A stretch of DNA of 64,000 nucleotides from Petrocella atlantisensis (GCF_900538275.1 NZ_LR130778.1:2724001-2788000), one strand, 5' to 3'. Numbered from the stretch's first letter, positions 41,404 to 51,505 are shown. A program made the numbers and translations. Notes: generated from the letters alone by a model not told the origin.

Positions 41404-44400
41404 TTGAAAAAGAGATTAAGTTTTTTACTCACATTCATTATGCTACTAACAATGGTGATGCAAGTAGGGGTATCAGCGCAATCAACTTACACTGTTAAAG
41501 AGGGAGATGTATTATGGCGTATTGCTAGACAATACGATATGGACTGGGAAGACCTAGCAAAGTACAATAATCTGGCAAATCCACATTTGATCTATGTGGG
41601 ACAACAAATAAAAATTCCAACTGCCGGTGAAGAAGAAGTGGCAGAAGTAAAATCAAACGAAGTTCAGATATCACTTCTAGCAACTAGTGACTTGCATGGA
41701 CGCATTTATCCATATGAATATGCAATTGATTCAGCCGATGCAGATGCAGGCCTCGCTAAAATCCAAACATTAGTTAAAGCTGAAAGAGCAGCAAGCGATA
41801 ATGTTATTTTGATGGATCTAGGTGATACTGTACAAGATAACAGTGCGGAGCTGTTTAATGCAGACCCTGTACATCCAATGATCAAGGCATTAAATTATAT
41901 GGATTATGATACTTGGACGATTGGCAATCATGAGTTCAACTTTGAAAAATCATTCCTAGACAACAACGTTAATACCTTTAACGGATCAGTACTTGGAGCG
42001 AACATCTATAAAACAGACGGCTCTTATTATGTAAAGCCTTATACAATCATTGAAAAAGAGGGCGTTAGAGTTGCCATTGTTGGGTTATTACCACCACATA
42101 TTGACACTTGGGAAGCAGCTGCGCCTCAACATTTTGAAGGCTTAGCTTTTGAAGGAACGGTTGAATCTGCTAAGAAAACTGTTGCGGCTATTGCAGGCCA
42201 GTATGACATATTAGTTGGTGCTTTTCATTTAGGAAAAGACGGTGAACATGGTTATGAAGGTGCATCAGCAGTTGCCCAAGCTGTTCCGGAATTTGATGTC
42301 ATATTCATGGGTCATGCTCATGAAAAACTTGCGGACTTAAAAGTAAACGGCGTTACAATGATAGAACCAGGTGCTTATGGAGCGGCTTTATCTAAAGCAG
42401 ATATCGTTGTAACAAAAACCGCGGATAAATTTGAAGTGACATCGATTACCCCATCAAATATTGAAACATCTGGGGTTGAAGCGGATGCGGATATGTTAGC
42501 AGAATTTAAATATGTTCATGATGCATCATTAGCAGATGCGAATACAGTTGTAGGTTCTATTTCTGCTGATTACATCGAGAATGTAGATTATATTACAGGT
42601 GAAGCCAATGTGACAACGATGCCAACTTCACAAGTAGAAGATACAGCATTAATTGATTTAATTAATGAAGTACAATTATTCTATACCGAGGCAGATGTGA
42701 GTTCTGCGGCAACATTCACAAACAATATGAACCTTGTTGCAGGAGAATTTAAGAAAAAAGATGTCGCCTATATCTATAAATACCCAAATACTTTAATGGG
42801 TGTAAATATTACAGGTGCTAATCTTAAAAAGTATATGGAATGGTCAGCTTCCTACTATAACACTTATGTTCCGGGTGATGTAACCGTTAGTTTTGATCCT
42901 AACATTCGTGGTTATAATTATGATATGTTTGCAGGCGTTACCTATGATATCGATATTAGTCAACCTTCAGGATCAAGAATCACCAATCTCCTTATGAATG
43001 GTGTGGCTATTGATGATGCGAAAACTTATAAGTTAGCTGTTAACAACTATAGATTTGGTACATTACTAGGTCTTGAGTTGGTTACTGAAGCAGATAAGTA
43101 CTATGATTCATATAGTGAAATGCAAGATGCAGGACGTATTCGTGACTTGATTATCAAATATATCGTTGATGAAAAAGCAGGCGTAGCAACACCTTCCCTA
43201 GATAATAACTGGAAAATAATTGGAAATGAATTTGAGCATCCACTAAAAGCTGAAGCTTTGGAAATGGTTAAATCAGGTGCAATTGAGATTCCTACCAGTG
43301 AAGATGGACGAACACCAAATGTTAAGTCCGTTAATGTATATGACTTAATCAAAGATGGAAAGTTTACAGAATATCAATCATTGACACTTTTACACACAAA
43401 CGATATGCATGGATTCTTCGTTGAAGGTCAGTATGATGGCATGGGTGCAGCAAAACTCAAAACTGTCTTTGATATGTACAAAGGTATGAGTGCAAATACA
43501 CTGGTACTCGATGCTGGTGACGCTACTCAAGGTGCCAATCTTGTGACATTGTCAAAGGGTGAAAAAGCAATAGAGGTATTAAATGCATTAGGTTATGATG
43601 CAATGACTACCGGAAATCATGAATTTGATTATGATCAAGCTCAATTGCTTAAAAACGTTAGTATGGCTGACTTCCCTGTGCTTGCCGCTAATGTTAAAAA
43701 AGCAGATGGTACAGATTTCTTGACGCCTTATGTTATTAAAGATGTAAACGGAATCAAAGTTGCAATCTTTGGTTTAATTACGCCTGACACAACATTCCTA
43801 AGCCATCCAGACAATTCTGTCGGATTAACCTTTGAAGATCCGGCTGCTGTTGCTGCTACATTAGTACCTTCGCTTAGAGCTCAAGCGGATGTTGTTGTGG
43901 CATTGGTTCACTTAGGTGACGAAGGCGGCGTTTATACAAGTAGCAATCTTGCAACCAATGTTACCGGCATCGATGTTATCATTGATGGACATAGTCATTC
44001 GACTTATCCAAATGGTAATGTTGTAAACGGTACATTGATCGCCAGTGCAGGTGAAAAAACTAAAAATGTCGGTATTATTGAATTTGCATTGAAAGACGGT
44101 GCAGTCATATCTAATGGTGCTCGTTTATTTACAAAAGCAATGTCCCTTAATATTGAGGGTGAGCCAACCGTTGCAGCATTAATCGAAACCATTAAAGCTG
44201 AAAATGCTGTTATTGAAAATGAAGTGGTTGCAACGACGCCAGAAGTTCTTTTAGGTGAAAGAGACGATGTCAGAACGGGTGAAACAAATCTTGGTAACCT
44301 TATCGCAGAATCTTTACTTGATATAAGTGGTGCTGATGTTGCTCTAACAAATGGTGGCGGTATCAGAACATCAATAAATGCTGGAGATATTACGAAAGGT

Positions 44401-44844
44401 GAGGTACTTACAGTTCTTCCTTTTGGCAATACCGTAAGAGTTATTGAACTTACCGGTGCAGATCTTGTTGCTGCGATAGAAAATGGTATTACAGATTATC
44501 CGGAAGCAAAAGGTGCGTTCCCACATATCGCAGGTATGATGGTTGAATTTGATTCATCTAAAGATGCTGGAAGTCGCGTAACAAGTTTGAAAATTGCTGG
44601 AGAAGAAGTTGATACTACAGCTACGTATACACTTGCTACAAATGATTACTTGGTAGCTGGTGGTGATGGGTATACGATGTTTACAGGTAAAAAAGTTGTT
44701 GCTGAATTTGGAGCAATGGATGAAGTGCTAATAGACTTTATCAATGCGAGTGGTACTGGTAAAGGGGCTATTACAGATCGTATTAAAGATATCGCTGAGT
44801 TGACTTCAGCATTCTTCTATGAACTGTTTGACATCGCTGCATAG
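41404..44844 (+). CDS. Secreted LysM protein with two 5'-nucleotidase/phosphoesterase modules
   Basis: 1146 residues. A signal peptide (about 1-26) is followed by one LysM cell-wall-binding domain (about 28-73, YTVKEGDVLWRIARQYDMDW). Two metallophosphoesterase plus 5'-nucleotidase C-terminal modules follow. The first has LLATSDLHG (about 92), GNHEFNFEKS and MGHAHEK. The second has LLHTNDMHG (about 662), TTGNHEFDYD, DGHSHSTYPNG and NGGGIRTSINAGDI. The family hydrolyses nucleotides or 2',3'-cyclic nucleotides outside the cell, giving nucleosides and phosphate. The start is TTG after AAAGGAGG. It lies next to the purine cluster, which fits nucleotide scavenging. Confidence 0.92.
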   Translation: MKKRLSFLLTFIMLLTMVMQVGVSAQSTYTVKEGDVLWRIARQYDMDWEDLAKYNNLANPHLIYVGQQIKIPTAGEEEVAEVKSNEVQISLLATSDLHGRIYPYEYAIDSADADAGLAKIQTLVKAERAASDNVILMDLGDTVQDNSAELFNADPVHPMIKALNYMDYDTWTIGNHEFNFEKSFLDNNVNTFNGSVLGANIYKTDGSYYVKPYTIIEKEGVRVAIVGLLPPHIDTWEAAAPQHFEGLAFEGTVESAKKTVAAIAGQYDILVGAFHLGKDGEHGYEGASAVAQAVPEFDVIFMGHAHEKLADLKVNGVTMIEPGAYGAALSKADIVVTKTADKFEVTSITPSNIETSGVEADADMLAEFKYVHDASLADANTVVGSISADYIENVDYITGEANVTTMPTSQVEDTALIDLINEVQLFYTEADVSSAATFTNNMNLVAGEFKKKDVAYIYKYPNTLMGVNITGANLKKYMEWSASYYNTYVPGDVTVSFDPNIRGYNYDMFAGVTYDIDISQPSGSRITNLLMNGVAIDDAKTYKLAVNNYRFGTLLGLELVTEADKYYDSYSEMQDAGRIRDLIIKYIVDEKAGVATPSLDNNWKIIGNEFEHPLKAEALEMVKSGAIEIPTSEDGRTPNVKSVNVYDLIKDGKFTEYQSLTLLHTNDMHGFFVEGQYDGMGAAKLKTVFDMYKGMSANTLVLDAGDATQGANLVTLSKGEKAIEVLNALGYDAMTTGNHEFDYDQAQLLKNVSMADFPVLAANVKKADGTDFLTPYVIKDVNGIKVAIFGLITPDTTFLSHPDNSVGLTFEDPAAVAATLVPSLRAQADVVVALVHLGDEGGVYTSSNLATNVTGIDVIIDGHSHSTYPNGNVVNGTLIASAGEKTKNVGIIEFALKDGAVISNGARLFTKAMSLNIEGEPTVAALIETIKAENAVIENEVVATTPEVLLGERDDVRTGETNLGNLIAESLLDISGADVALTNGGGIRTSINAGDITKGEVLTVLPFGNTVRVIELTGADLVAAIENGITDYPEAKGAFPHIAGMMVEFDSSKDAGSRVTSLKIAGEEVDTTATYTLATNDYLVAGGDGYTMFTGKKVVAEFGAMDEVLIDFINASGTGKGAITDRIKDIAELTSAFFYELFDIAA

Positions 44845-44853
44845 ATTTTAAAC

Positions 44854-44940
44854 AAAGAGAGCTGATTTGCTTAACCTAGCAATGATATGCCCCCTGTCTA
44901 TTTGACAGGGGGCATATTACATACCAGCTCTCTTTTTATT
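44854..44940 (+). terminator. Double-stem terminator after the nucleotidase gene
   Basis: The outer stem AAAGAGAGCTG (44854-44864) and CAGCTCTCTTT (about 44925-44935) encloses an inner stem ATATGCCCCCTGTC / GACAGGGGGCATAT (about 44885-44917). A T5 tract follows. Confidence 0.8.
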
Positions 44941-45028
44941 CTCATTTAGCTTAATCCCTTTCAGTTACCTATTTATGTCCTTGCATTGTTGGTATTAACT
45001 AAAAATTTGGGCGAAAAGTACAAAAAGT

Positions 45029-45058
45029 TTGACAAGTAAAATTTAATAGGTGTATAAT
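45029..45058 (+). promoter_or_regulatory. Promoter of the purine-catabolism cluster
   Basis: TTGACA (45029-45034), 18-bp spacer, TATAAT (45053-45058). It precedes a leader of about 140 nt with its own terminator hairpin, so expression is probably decided after initiation. Confidence 0.75.
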
Positions 45059-45117
45059 AACAATAGGAATATTTAATGAGACTAAACATTCTGCAAAACA
45101 ATCAAAGAGGTAATGAG

Positions 45118-45158
45118 GCCTTTTATATAAGACAAGTTCTTTTATAAGGGGCTTTTTT
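45118..45158 (+). terminator. Leader terminator (attenuator) of the purine cluster
   Basis: A 15-bp stem (45118-45132 with 45138-45152; one T-T mismatch, two G-T pairs) with a 5-nt loop is followed by T6. It stands between the promoter and the first gene, so transcription must be allowed past it. The upstream leader (about 45065-45117) is short. It could bind a ligand or a protein; I do not recognise a known riboswitch. Confidence 0.65.
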
Positions 45159-45204
45159 GTTACAAAGGAAAGTAGACAGACTTCTATAAGTTAGGAGGGA
45201 ACCT

Positions 45205-45789
45205 ATGTGTGATGCAATAGTATTGGCTGGTGGTTTTTCAAGTAGGACTTATAAGAATAAATTGGAGTTGCCCATAAATGGGGAACCCATTTTACGTGTT
45301 GTTGTCATGACATTACAACAATGTTGTAACAATATTGTTGTTGTGGGTGGTCACTATTACAATGAAGTTGTAGAGATGCTTAAGGACATGGAGCGTGTTA
45401 AGGTTGTATATAACCCAAACTATAATGAGGGTATGTTCAGTTCTGTTTTAACCGGTGTGGCCTTTATGACTCAGGATTTTGTTTTAATTCCCGGTGACTA
45501 TCCATTGATTCATAAATCAACGTATAAAACAATTATTGATACAGAAGGTGAGATCGTTGTACCCACTTACAAAGGAAGAAAAGGCCATCCCATACTTATT
45601 AGGCGACATTTGATTCATCCACTGCTTTTGGAATCTCCACTGTCTAATTTGAAGAAATTTAGAGATCGATATCAAGTGACCTACTTACCTGTTGAGGATG
45701 AAGGTATACTTATGGATATAGATACCATCGACGATTACGAAAATATAAAAGCACAGATAATAGAAGGGGGTTATGGATTTGAAGATTAA
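45205..45789 (+). CDS. mocA: MocA-like molybdenum cofactor nucleotidyltransferase
   Basis: 194 residues. The NTP-transferase start AIVLAGGFSSRTYKNKLELP and the metal-binding region LIPGDYPLI are typical of MobA/MocA-like enzymes. These attach CMP (or GMP) to molybdopterin so that the cofactor fits xanthine-dehydrogenase-type hydroxylases. Related genes in selenium-dependent molybdenum-hydroxylase clusters are annotated as MocA/YgfJ. It is the first gene of the cluster and overlaps the next by 17 bp. Confidence 0.85.
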   Translation: MCDAIVLAGGFSSRTYKNKLELPINGEPILRVVVMTLQQCCNNIVVVGGHYYNEVVEMLKDMERVKVVYNPNYNEGMFSSVLTGVAFMTQDFVLIPGDYPLIHKSTYKTIIDTEGEIVVPTYKGRKGHPILIRRHLIHPLLLESPLSNLKKFRDRYQVTYLPVEDEGILMDIDTIDDYENIKAQIIEGGYGFED

Positions 45790-46582
45790 AGCATATACAA
45801 TGCCTACTAATCTGGAAGAAGCGTATCAATTGCTACAAAAAGATGATGCTGCCATTATCGCAGGAGGCGCATGGCTGAAGTTGTTACCAAAAACATTGTC
45901 GCAAGGTATTGATTTGTCTGGACTCAAGTTGGATTCCATTAACGAATCAGAAGAATATTATACCATTGGTAGCATGGTGACATTAAGACAGATTGAGACA
46001 CACAGCAGTCTTGGAACTTTTATGGGCGGTGTATTGCAGGAAGCGATCTCTCATATTATGGGCGTGCCTATACGTAATATTGCTACTATTGGGGGAACGG
46101 TTGCCGGTAGATATGGTTTTTCAGATTTGTTAACACCCCTTCTTGCCCTTAAAGCCAATCTTGTTTTTTACAAGAAAGGTCAGGTCTCTTTAGAATCTTA
46201 TTTAAAGGAAGCACCAAAAGAAAAAGACATATTGCTTCAAATCATTATAAAAAAAGAATATGGTAAGGCAAACTATTCTACGGTTAAAAAAACAGCCAAT
46301 GATTTTCCCATATTGAATGTAAGTGTTGTAAAGATTGGTAGTCATTTCAGAGTAGCTGTTGGCGCAAGACCTTCTGTAGCCACTTTTGCAATTAAGAGCA
46401 TGACTTATTTAAATGATAGTAAGACTTTAACAGAAGAAATAATTAAAGAAGCGGCTAGGATTGCGGTAGAAGAAATAAAATTCGGAGGCAATGCCAGAGC
46501 CTCTAAAGCCTATAGAACCCAACTGTGTAAAGTTATGGTAGAAAGAGGTATTAAGGAGGTGGCTTATGAAAACACAAATTAA
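45773..46582 (+). CDS. Molybdenum hydroxylase FAD-binding subunit (set 1)
   Basis: 269 residues, the medium subunit of xanthine-dehydrogenase-type enzymes. FAD contacts are in AAIIAGGAWLKLL (about 27-39) and IRNIATIGGTVAGRYGFSD (about 101-119). It overlaps its neighbours on both sides. With the next two genes it forms a complete FAD / 2Fe-2S / molybdenum enzyme. The substrate is probably a purine or related heterocycle. Confidence 0.92.
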   Translation: MDLKIKAYTMPTNLEEAYQLLQKDDAAIIAGGAWLKLLPKTLSQGIDLSGLKLDSINESEEYYTIGSMVTLRQIETHSSLGTFMGGVLQEAISHIMGVPIRNIATIGGTVAGRYGFSDLLTPLLALKANLVFYKKGQVSLESYLKEAPKEKDILLQIIIKKEYGKANYSTVKKTANDFPILNVSVVKIGSHFRVAVGARPSVATFAIKSMTYLNDSKTLTEEIIKEAARIAVEEIKFGGNARASKAYRTQLCKVMVERGIKEVAYENTN

Positions 46583-47021
46583 AGTGAATGGTAAAATCAG
46601 GACATTTGAGGTGGAACCGGATGAATATTTGGTAGATACACTAAGAAAGCATCATTATTATAGTGTGAAAAAGGGTTGTGATACTTCTTCATGTGGCGTA
46701 TGTACTGTACTTTTGGATGGTAAGCCTATCGCTTCTTGCAGCTATTTGTCTGTAAAGGCCAATGGCCATGCTGTGACCACTGTTGAGACCATAGAAGAAG
46801 AGGCAACACATTTAGCCGAGCTCTTCGGTAAAGAAGGTGCAGATCAATGTGGTTTTTGTAATCCGGGATTGGCTTTAACTGTCCATGCGATGAAAAAAGA
46901 ATTGACAGACCCTACAGATGAAGATATACGCAACTATTTAGTCGGCAATTTATGTCGTTGTTCAGGTTATGTGTCCCAGCATCGGGCCATCAAAGCATAC
47001 ATGGAGGTGAGAAAATCATGA
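46566..47021 (+). CDS. Molybdenum hydroxylase 2Fe-2S subunit (set 1)
   Basis: 151 residues. The plant-type ferredoxin cluster lies in KKGCDTSSCGVCTVLL with C further on (GKPIASC). The second cluster lies in QCGFCNPG and NLCRCSGY. It passes electrons from the molybdenum centre to FAD. Its TGA overlaps the next ATG (ATGA). Confidence 0.95.
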   Translation: MKTQIKVNGKIRTFEVEPDEYLVDTLRKHHYYSVKKGCDTSSCGVCTVLLDGKPIASCSYLSVKANGHAVTTVETIEEEATHLAELFGKEGADQCGFCNPGLALTVHAMKKELTDPTDEDIRNYLVGNLCRCSGYVSQHRAIKAYMEVRKS

Positions 47022-49330
47022 AATGTGTCAATCATAATACCGGATCTATAGACGGAAAAGGCCTCATGCTTGGACGTCCTGCTTATACCAATGATTTGGC
47101 CGATCCCAATGCTTTAACGGTTAAGATCTTAAGGAGTCCTCATCCTCACGCGAAGATACTCAATATTGATATCAAAAAAGCTATGTCCCTAGAAGGGGTA
47201 GAATGTGTTTTAACATATAAGGATTTTAAAAGAATACCGGTTACACGTGCAGGACAAGGGTATCCAGAGCCTTCACCCCACGACAAGTTTGTGTTGGATT
47301 CAGTTGTGCGCTATGTAGGTGATGATGTGGCTATTGTAGCAGCTGAAACAGAAGCCATTGCAAATAAAGCTCTTGAATTGATTCAGGTTGACTATGAGAT
47401 TCTTGAACCTGTGTTGGATTTTGAGAAAGCCTTTGAAAATGAAAGTGTTATACATCTTGAGCCGGAAATTCATGAAATGTTTCCTATTGGATTTGAACCG
47501 GAGAAGAATGTGGCAGCAGCTTACCATATGGAAATAGGTTCAGTTGAAGCGGTTATGGGTAGGTGTGATGTTACAGTTTCAACTTCTCATTATACCCAAG
47601 CCCAAGCCCATGTTATGATGGAACCGCATACGGCTAATGCAAGGTTGGATTTTCAAGACCGTTTGGTGATCTACTCATCCACACAAACACCTTTTCATGC
47701 TAGAAGGATTGTCTCACAAGCCCTTGAAATTCCGATGAGTAAAATAAGGGTCATCAAACCTAGAATCGGAGGCGGTTTTGGTGGTAAGCAGTGTCTACAT
47801 GGTGAATTTTTTGTCGCTGCGGTGACGCTGAAAACCAAGAAACCTTGTAAACTTGTCTATACTAGAAAAGAAGTCTTTGAGTCCAGTTATTCAAGACATC
47901 CGATGCGTATTGATGTCACCCTTGGAGCAACAAAAGAAGGAGAATTAAAAGCTCTTGACGTAAAGGTACTTTCCGATACAGGTGCCTATGGTGAACACGC
48001 ACTTACGGTTTTTATGGTCGCGGGTGCAAAAACATTACCTTTATACAATAAAGTTGAAGCCGTTCGTTTCGGTGGCAGAGTCGTTTACACCAACCACACA
48101 CCTGGAGGCGCCTTTAGAGGTTATGGTGCCATACAAGGCAATTTTGCAGTGGAGTCAACGGTTGACCAGCTTTGTGAAAAACTAGGTATTGACCCTATTG
48201 AATTTAGGAAAAAGAACATGATAGCAGAGGGTGAGACCTCACCGGTATTTGCAAAAATGGGTGAAGGTACAGAGGGAACAGCTATGAATATGGATAGCTG
48301 TAAATTGGATTATTGTGTCGACCGAGGTATGGAACTCATTGGGTGGAAAGACAAATATCCAAGACAAGCCATCTCCAAAACAAAAGTAAGAAGTGTGGGT
48401 ATGTGTCTTGCTATGCAAGGATCCGGCATACCTTATATTGATATGGGCTCGGCAATGATTAAGCTTAATGATACAGGTTTCTATAACTTGATGATTGGCG
48501 CTACAGATATTGGGCAAGGTAGTGATACTATTTTGGCACAGATTGCAGCAGAGAGTCTAAAAACTACCGTAGATAAAGTCATTGTTTATTCATCGGATAC
48601 AGACTTAACACCTTTTGATACGGGTGCTTATGCCTCCAGCACAACCTATGTATCCGGCAATGCAGTTAAAAAAGCAGCAGACAAGATGTTTGAAATGATC
48701 ATAGATGAAGGGTCAAAGGCTCTTGGTGTAAGACCTGAAGATATTCACTTTGATGGTGAAGTCCTAAAAGTAAAAGATACCGATACATCCATGACATTGG
48801 AGTCATTGTCCAATCGACTCTTTTATAATGAAGACCAAAAACAATTGGTAGCGGCCCATTCTTATGTTGGTACAAAATCACCACCACCTTTTATGGCCGG
48901 ATTTGCCGAGGTCGAGGTGGACCTTGAAACAGGTGAATTTAAAGTATTAGATTATGTCGCTGTGGTAGATTGTGGGACGACAATCAATCCAAGCTTAGCG
49001 AAAGTCCAAGTGGAAGGCGGCATACTTCAAGGTTTGGGCATGGCCATGTTTGAAGAGGTTATTTACAATAAAAGCGGTAGTCTTATTACCAATAACCTGA
49101 TGAATTACCGAATACCAACCCGCAAGGAGGTTACGAATATACGTGTCGAATTTGCGGATAGTTATGAAGCTTCTGGACCCTATGGTGCCAAATCAGTTGG
49201 AGAGATTGGTATTGACACACCACCAGCTGTCATTGCCAATGCCATATACAATGCCATAGGTGTTAGAATTAATAGCCTCCCAATTACATCTGAAAAAGTT
49301 TGGGCGGCGATACAGAGTAAGGAAGTATAG
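47018..49330 (+). CDS. xdhD: Molybdenum hydroxylase large subunit, xanthine-dehydrogenase family (set 1)
   Basis: 770 residues from ATG 47018, which overlaps the previous stop as ATGA. An ATG at 46952 would only re-read the 2Fe-2S gene and was rejected. Landmarks are GGGFGGKQ, the moco-loop RGYGAIQGN, DIGQGSDT, and GPYGAKSVGEIGID with the catalytic Glu. The gene symbol is by analogy to the xdhD-type enzyme of uric-acid clusters; it could equally be a xanthine or purine hydroxylase. Confidence 0.88.
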   Translation: MKCVNHNTGSIDGKGLMLGRPAYTNDLADPNALTVKILRSPHPHAKILNIDIKKAMSLEGVECVLTYKDFKRIPVTRAGQGYPEPSPHDKFVLDSVVRYVGDDVAIVAAETEAIANKALELIQVDYEILEPVLDFEKAFENESVIHLEPEIHEMFPIGFEPEKNVAAAYHMEIGSVEAVMGRCDVTVSTSHYTQAQAHVMMEPHTANARLDFQDRLVIYSSTQTPFHARRIVSQALEIPMSKIRVIKPRIGGGFGGKQCLHGEFFVAAVTLKTKKPCKLVYTRKEVFESSYSRHPMRIDVTLGATKEGELKALDVKVLSDTGAYGEHALTVFMVAGAKTLPLYNKVEAVRFGGRVVYTNHTPGGAFRGYGAIQGNFAVESTVDQLCEKLGIDPIEFRKKNMIAEGETSPVFAKMGEGTEGTAMNMDSCKLDYCVDRGMELIGWKDKYPRQAISKTKVRSVGMCLAMQGSGIPYIDMGSAMIKLNDTGFYNLMIGATDIGQGSDTILAQIAAESLKTTVDKVIVYSSDTDLTPFDTGAYASSTTYVSGNAVKKAADKMFEMIIDEGSKALGVRPEDIHFDGEVLKVKDTDTSMTLESLSNRLFYNEDQKQLVAAHSYVGTKSPPPFMAGFAEVEVDLETGEFKVLDYVAVVDCGTTINPSLAKVQVEGGILQGLGMAMFEEVIYNKSGSLITNNLMNYRIPTRKEVTNIRVEFADSYEASGPYGAKSVGEIGIDTPPAVIANAIYNAIGVRINSLPITSEKVWAAIQSKEV

Positions 49331-49360
49331 AGAAAGAATCAAGGAAGGATTATAAGATTC

Positions 49361-50188
49361 ATGGATATATATGATGAAATCATAAAAATGAAGCAGAATA
49401 ATGAGCCTTGTATGACCGTGACGGTTGTTGAAAAAACAGGTGACGGTCCGGTTGAACTTGGTAAAAAAATGTTAGTCGGTGTCACCGGTAAACGTGTGGG
49501 TACCGTCGGTGGTGGTGCTCTTGAACATCAAGCCATAGAAACCTGCAAAGACTTACTAAAAGCGCAAAAAAGTCATTTGGAAAAATACCTTTTAAAAGAA
49601 GGCGAGATTGTTGGTCAAGCCACCACATTACCTATGACCTGTGGTGGTGTTGTGACACTTTTTTACGAGTATATTGGACATGGTGCTCATATCTACCTTT
49701 TTGGTGCAGGTCATGTCAGTCAAGCACTCTGCCATGTTCTAAAGACCATGAACTTTTATGTGACCGTCATTGATCATCGAAAAGAAGTCGTTGATCAATT
49801 TATAGGTGGTGACGAAGTGCATCATCATGATTTCGTTGATTTTATTGAAACACAGGGGATAGCTAAAAACGCCTATGTGGTCGTATGTACACCTTCACAC
49901 AAGTATGACTACGATGTCATGCACAAAATCATTGAGAAACAATTAGAATTAAAGTATGTAGGTATGCTTTGTTCTAAGAACAAGCTAAAGGACTATTTAG
50001 TAAAAACCTATGATAAATTTGGTGAAAGCCTTAATCTATCCAACCACTATGCACCTATAGGTATTGATACCGGCGGAGGATCACCGGCAGAGATTGCAAT
50101 ATCCATAAGTGCAGAAATATTGGCCGTATATTATAACAAAACGGGCAATAAACATATGCGAGATGCCTATATAAGTAAAGAAAAATAG
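49361..50188 (+). CDS. XdhC/CoxI-family molybdenum hydroxylase maturation factor
   Basis: 275 residues. The N-terminal XdhC-type segment has VGTVGGGALEHQAI and PMTCGGVVTLFYE. A Rossmann domain follows from about residue 105 (HIYLFGAGHVSQALC), ending in DTGGGSPAEIAISISAEILA. Family members bind the cofactor and protect or insert it, including its terminal sulfido group. It serves one or both hydroxylases of the cluster. Confidence 0.88.
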   Translation: MDIYDEIIKMKQNNEPCMTVTVVEKTGDGPVELGKKMLVGVTGKRVGTVGGGALEHQAIETCKDLLKAQKSHLEKYLLKEGEIVGQATTLPMTCGGVVTLFYEYIGHGAHIYLFGAGHVSQALCHVLKTMNFYVTVIDHRKEVVDQFIGGDEVHHHDFVDFIETQGIAKNAYVVVCTPSHKYDYDVMHKIIEKQLELKYVGMLCSKNKLKDYLVKTYDKFGESLNLSNHYAPIGIDTGGGSPAEIAISISAEILAVYYNKTGNKHMRDAYISKEK

Positions 50189-50206
50189 GTATAGAAGGAG
50201 ATTAAT

Positions 50207-51505
50207 ATGTATGATTTGGCAATATTAAACGGACAACTTTATATAGAGGGAAGTCTGAAAAAGCAACATCTCTATATCAATGGGGATCATATTGTTGCCA
50301 TAAGTGATGAGTTGCATCAAGCTAGAGAGGTTTATGATGCGACTGATAGGTGGGTCATGCCGGGATTAATCGACCCTCATGTTCATTTTGAGCTGAACTG
50401 TGGCAAATATACGTCTGCTGATGATTTTTACACAGGATCAATAGCAGCGGCTTATGGTGGTATTACCACAGTCATCGATTTTCTTGATCCCATATCCACC
50501 GAAAAAGAATTGGAAAAAGCCTTTAATGACAGAAATCAACTGGCCAGCAAGTCCATGATTGATTATAGATTTCATGTCACAGTAAAAGATCCCGTGAATC
50601 AAGTCAAGCCCATTGTAGAGACGATGAAAACCCTAGGACTAAACAGCATAAAACTATTCACCACCTATTCAGACTCCGGTAGGCGCACATATGACGGGGA
50701 AATCGTTGAGCTATTAAAACTTTCTCGTGAAGAAGCATTCATAGTGTTAGCCCATATAGAAAAAGATGAAAGCATAACCATGGAGCCAAGTTATACAGCT
50801 GCGGATTTAACCATAAGTAGACCGGAGATGGCTGAAACAGAAGAAGCTTTAAAATTGGCGACCTTAGCAAAAGAAACCGATGGTCAATTGTATATGGTTC
50901 ATGTCAGTAGCGGTAATACATTGGAAGCTTTGATAAAAGAATTTCCCGATATACTTGGGAAAAACCTATATCTGGAAAGTTGTCCCCACTATTTTGAGTT
51001 TAATGAAGAGCGATTTGAAGGAAGCCAAGGTCATCTTTATACCATGGCACCACCACTTCGTAGTGAAGCCTCCAGAGAAAAGCTCGTTAACGGTTTTGAT
51101 TATTTGCATACAATTGCTACGGATCACTGTCCTTTTACAGAACGTCAAAAAAAGCAAAAACAACTTTTAGGGATGCCCTTAGGTATTGGTGGTGTTGAAC
51201 ACAGTTTTAGTTTAATGGCGACCAGATATGGCATTAAGGCCATAGAAAAAATGAGTACCATGCCGGCTAAAATATTTGGACTCTACCCTAAAAAGGGGAG
51301 TTTGGATGTGGGTACGGATGCCGACATTGCCATATACAATCCTCATATGACCCATAAAATAGAAACGGACCATTCAAAAGCAGGTTATACCGTTTATAAA
51401 GATCTAGAAGTAAATGGTCAGATTGAAACCACACTATGCAAAGGACAGTTCATTATTAAGAACAATTCCCTCGTCATCGGAAGTGTAGGCCACTTTATCG
51501 GTTAA
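50207..51505 (+). CDS. hyuA: Dihydropyrimidinase/hydantoinase-like amidohydrolase
   Basis: 432 residues, cyclic-amide hydrolase. Metal ligands are in MPGLIDPHVHFE (His pair), the Lys in SIKLFTTYSD that would be carbamylated, VLAHIEKD, MVHVSSGNT and ATDHCPF (Asp). It is very similar in type to YgeZ/HyuA of the uric-acid cluster and could open a hydantoin or imide ring. AAGGAG lies upstream. Confidence 0.9.
   Translation: MYDLAILNGQLYIEGSLKKQHLYINGDHIVAISDELHQAREVYDATDRWVMPGLIDPHVHFELNCGKYTSADDFYTGSIAAAYGGITTVIDFLDPISTEKELEKAFNDRNQLASKSMIDYRFHVTVKDPVNQVKPIVETMKTLGLNSIKLFTTYSDSGRRTYDGEIVELLKLSREEAFIVLAHIEKDESITMEPSYTAADLTISRPEMAETEEALKLATLAKETDGQLYMVHVSSGNTLEALIKEFPDILGKNLYLESCPHYFEFNEERFEGSQGHLYTMAPPLRSEASREKLVNGFDYLHTIATDHCPFTERQKKQKQLLGMPLGIGGVEHSFSLMATRYGIKAIEKMSTMPAKIFGLYPKKGSLDVGTDADIAIYNPHMTHKIETDHSKAGYTVYKDLEVNGQIETTLCKGQFIIKNNSLVIGSVGHFIG

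Noticed and set aside
46952-47017. Longer N-terminus for the set 1 molybdenum subunit
   Set aside because: These codons re-read the end of the 2Fe-2S gene in another frame; the ATGA overlap at 47018 is the natural start.
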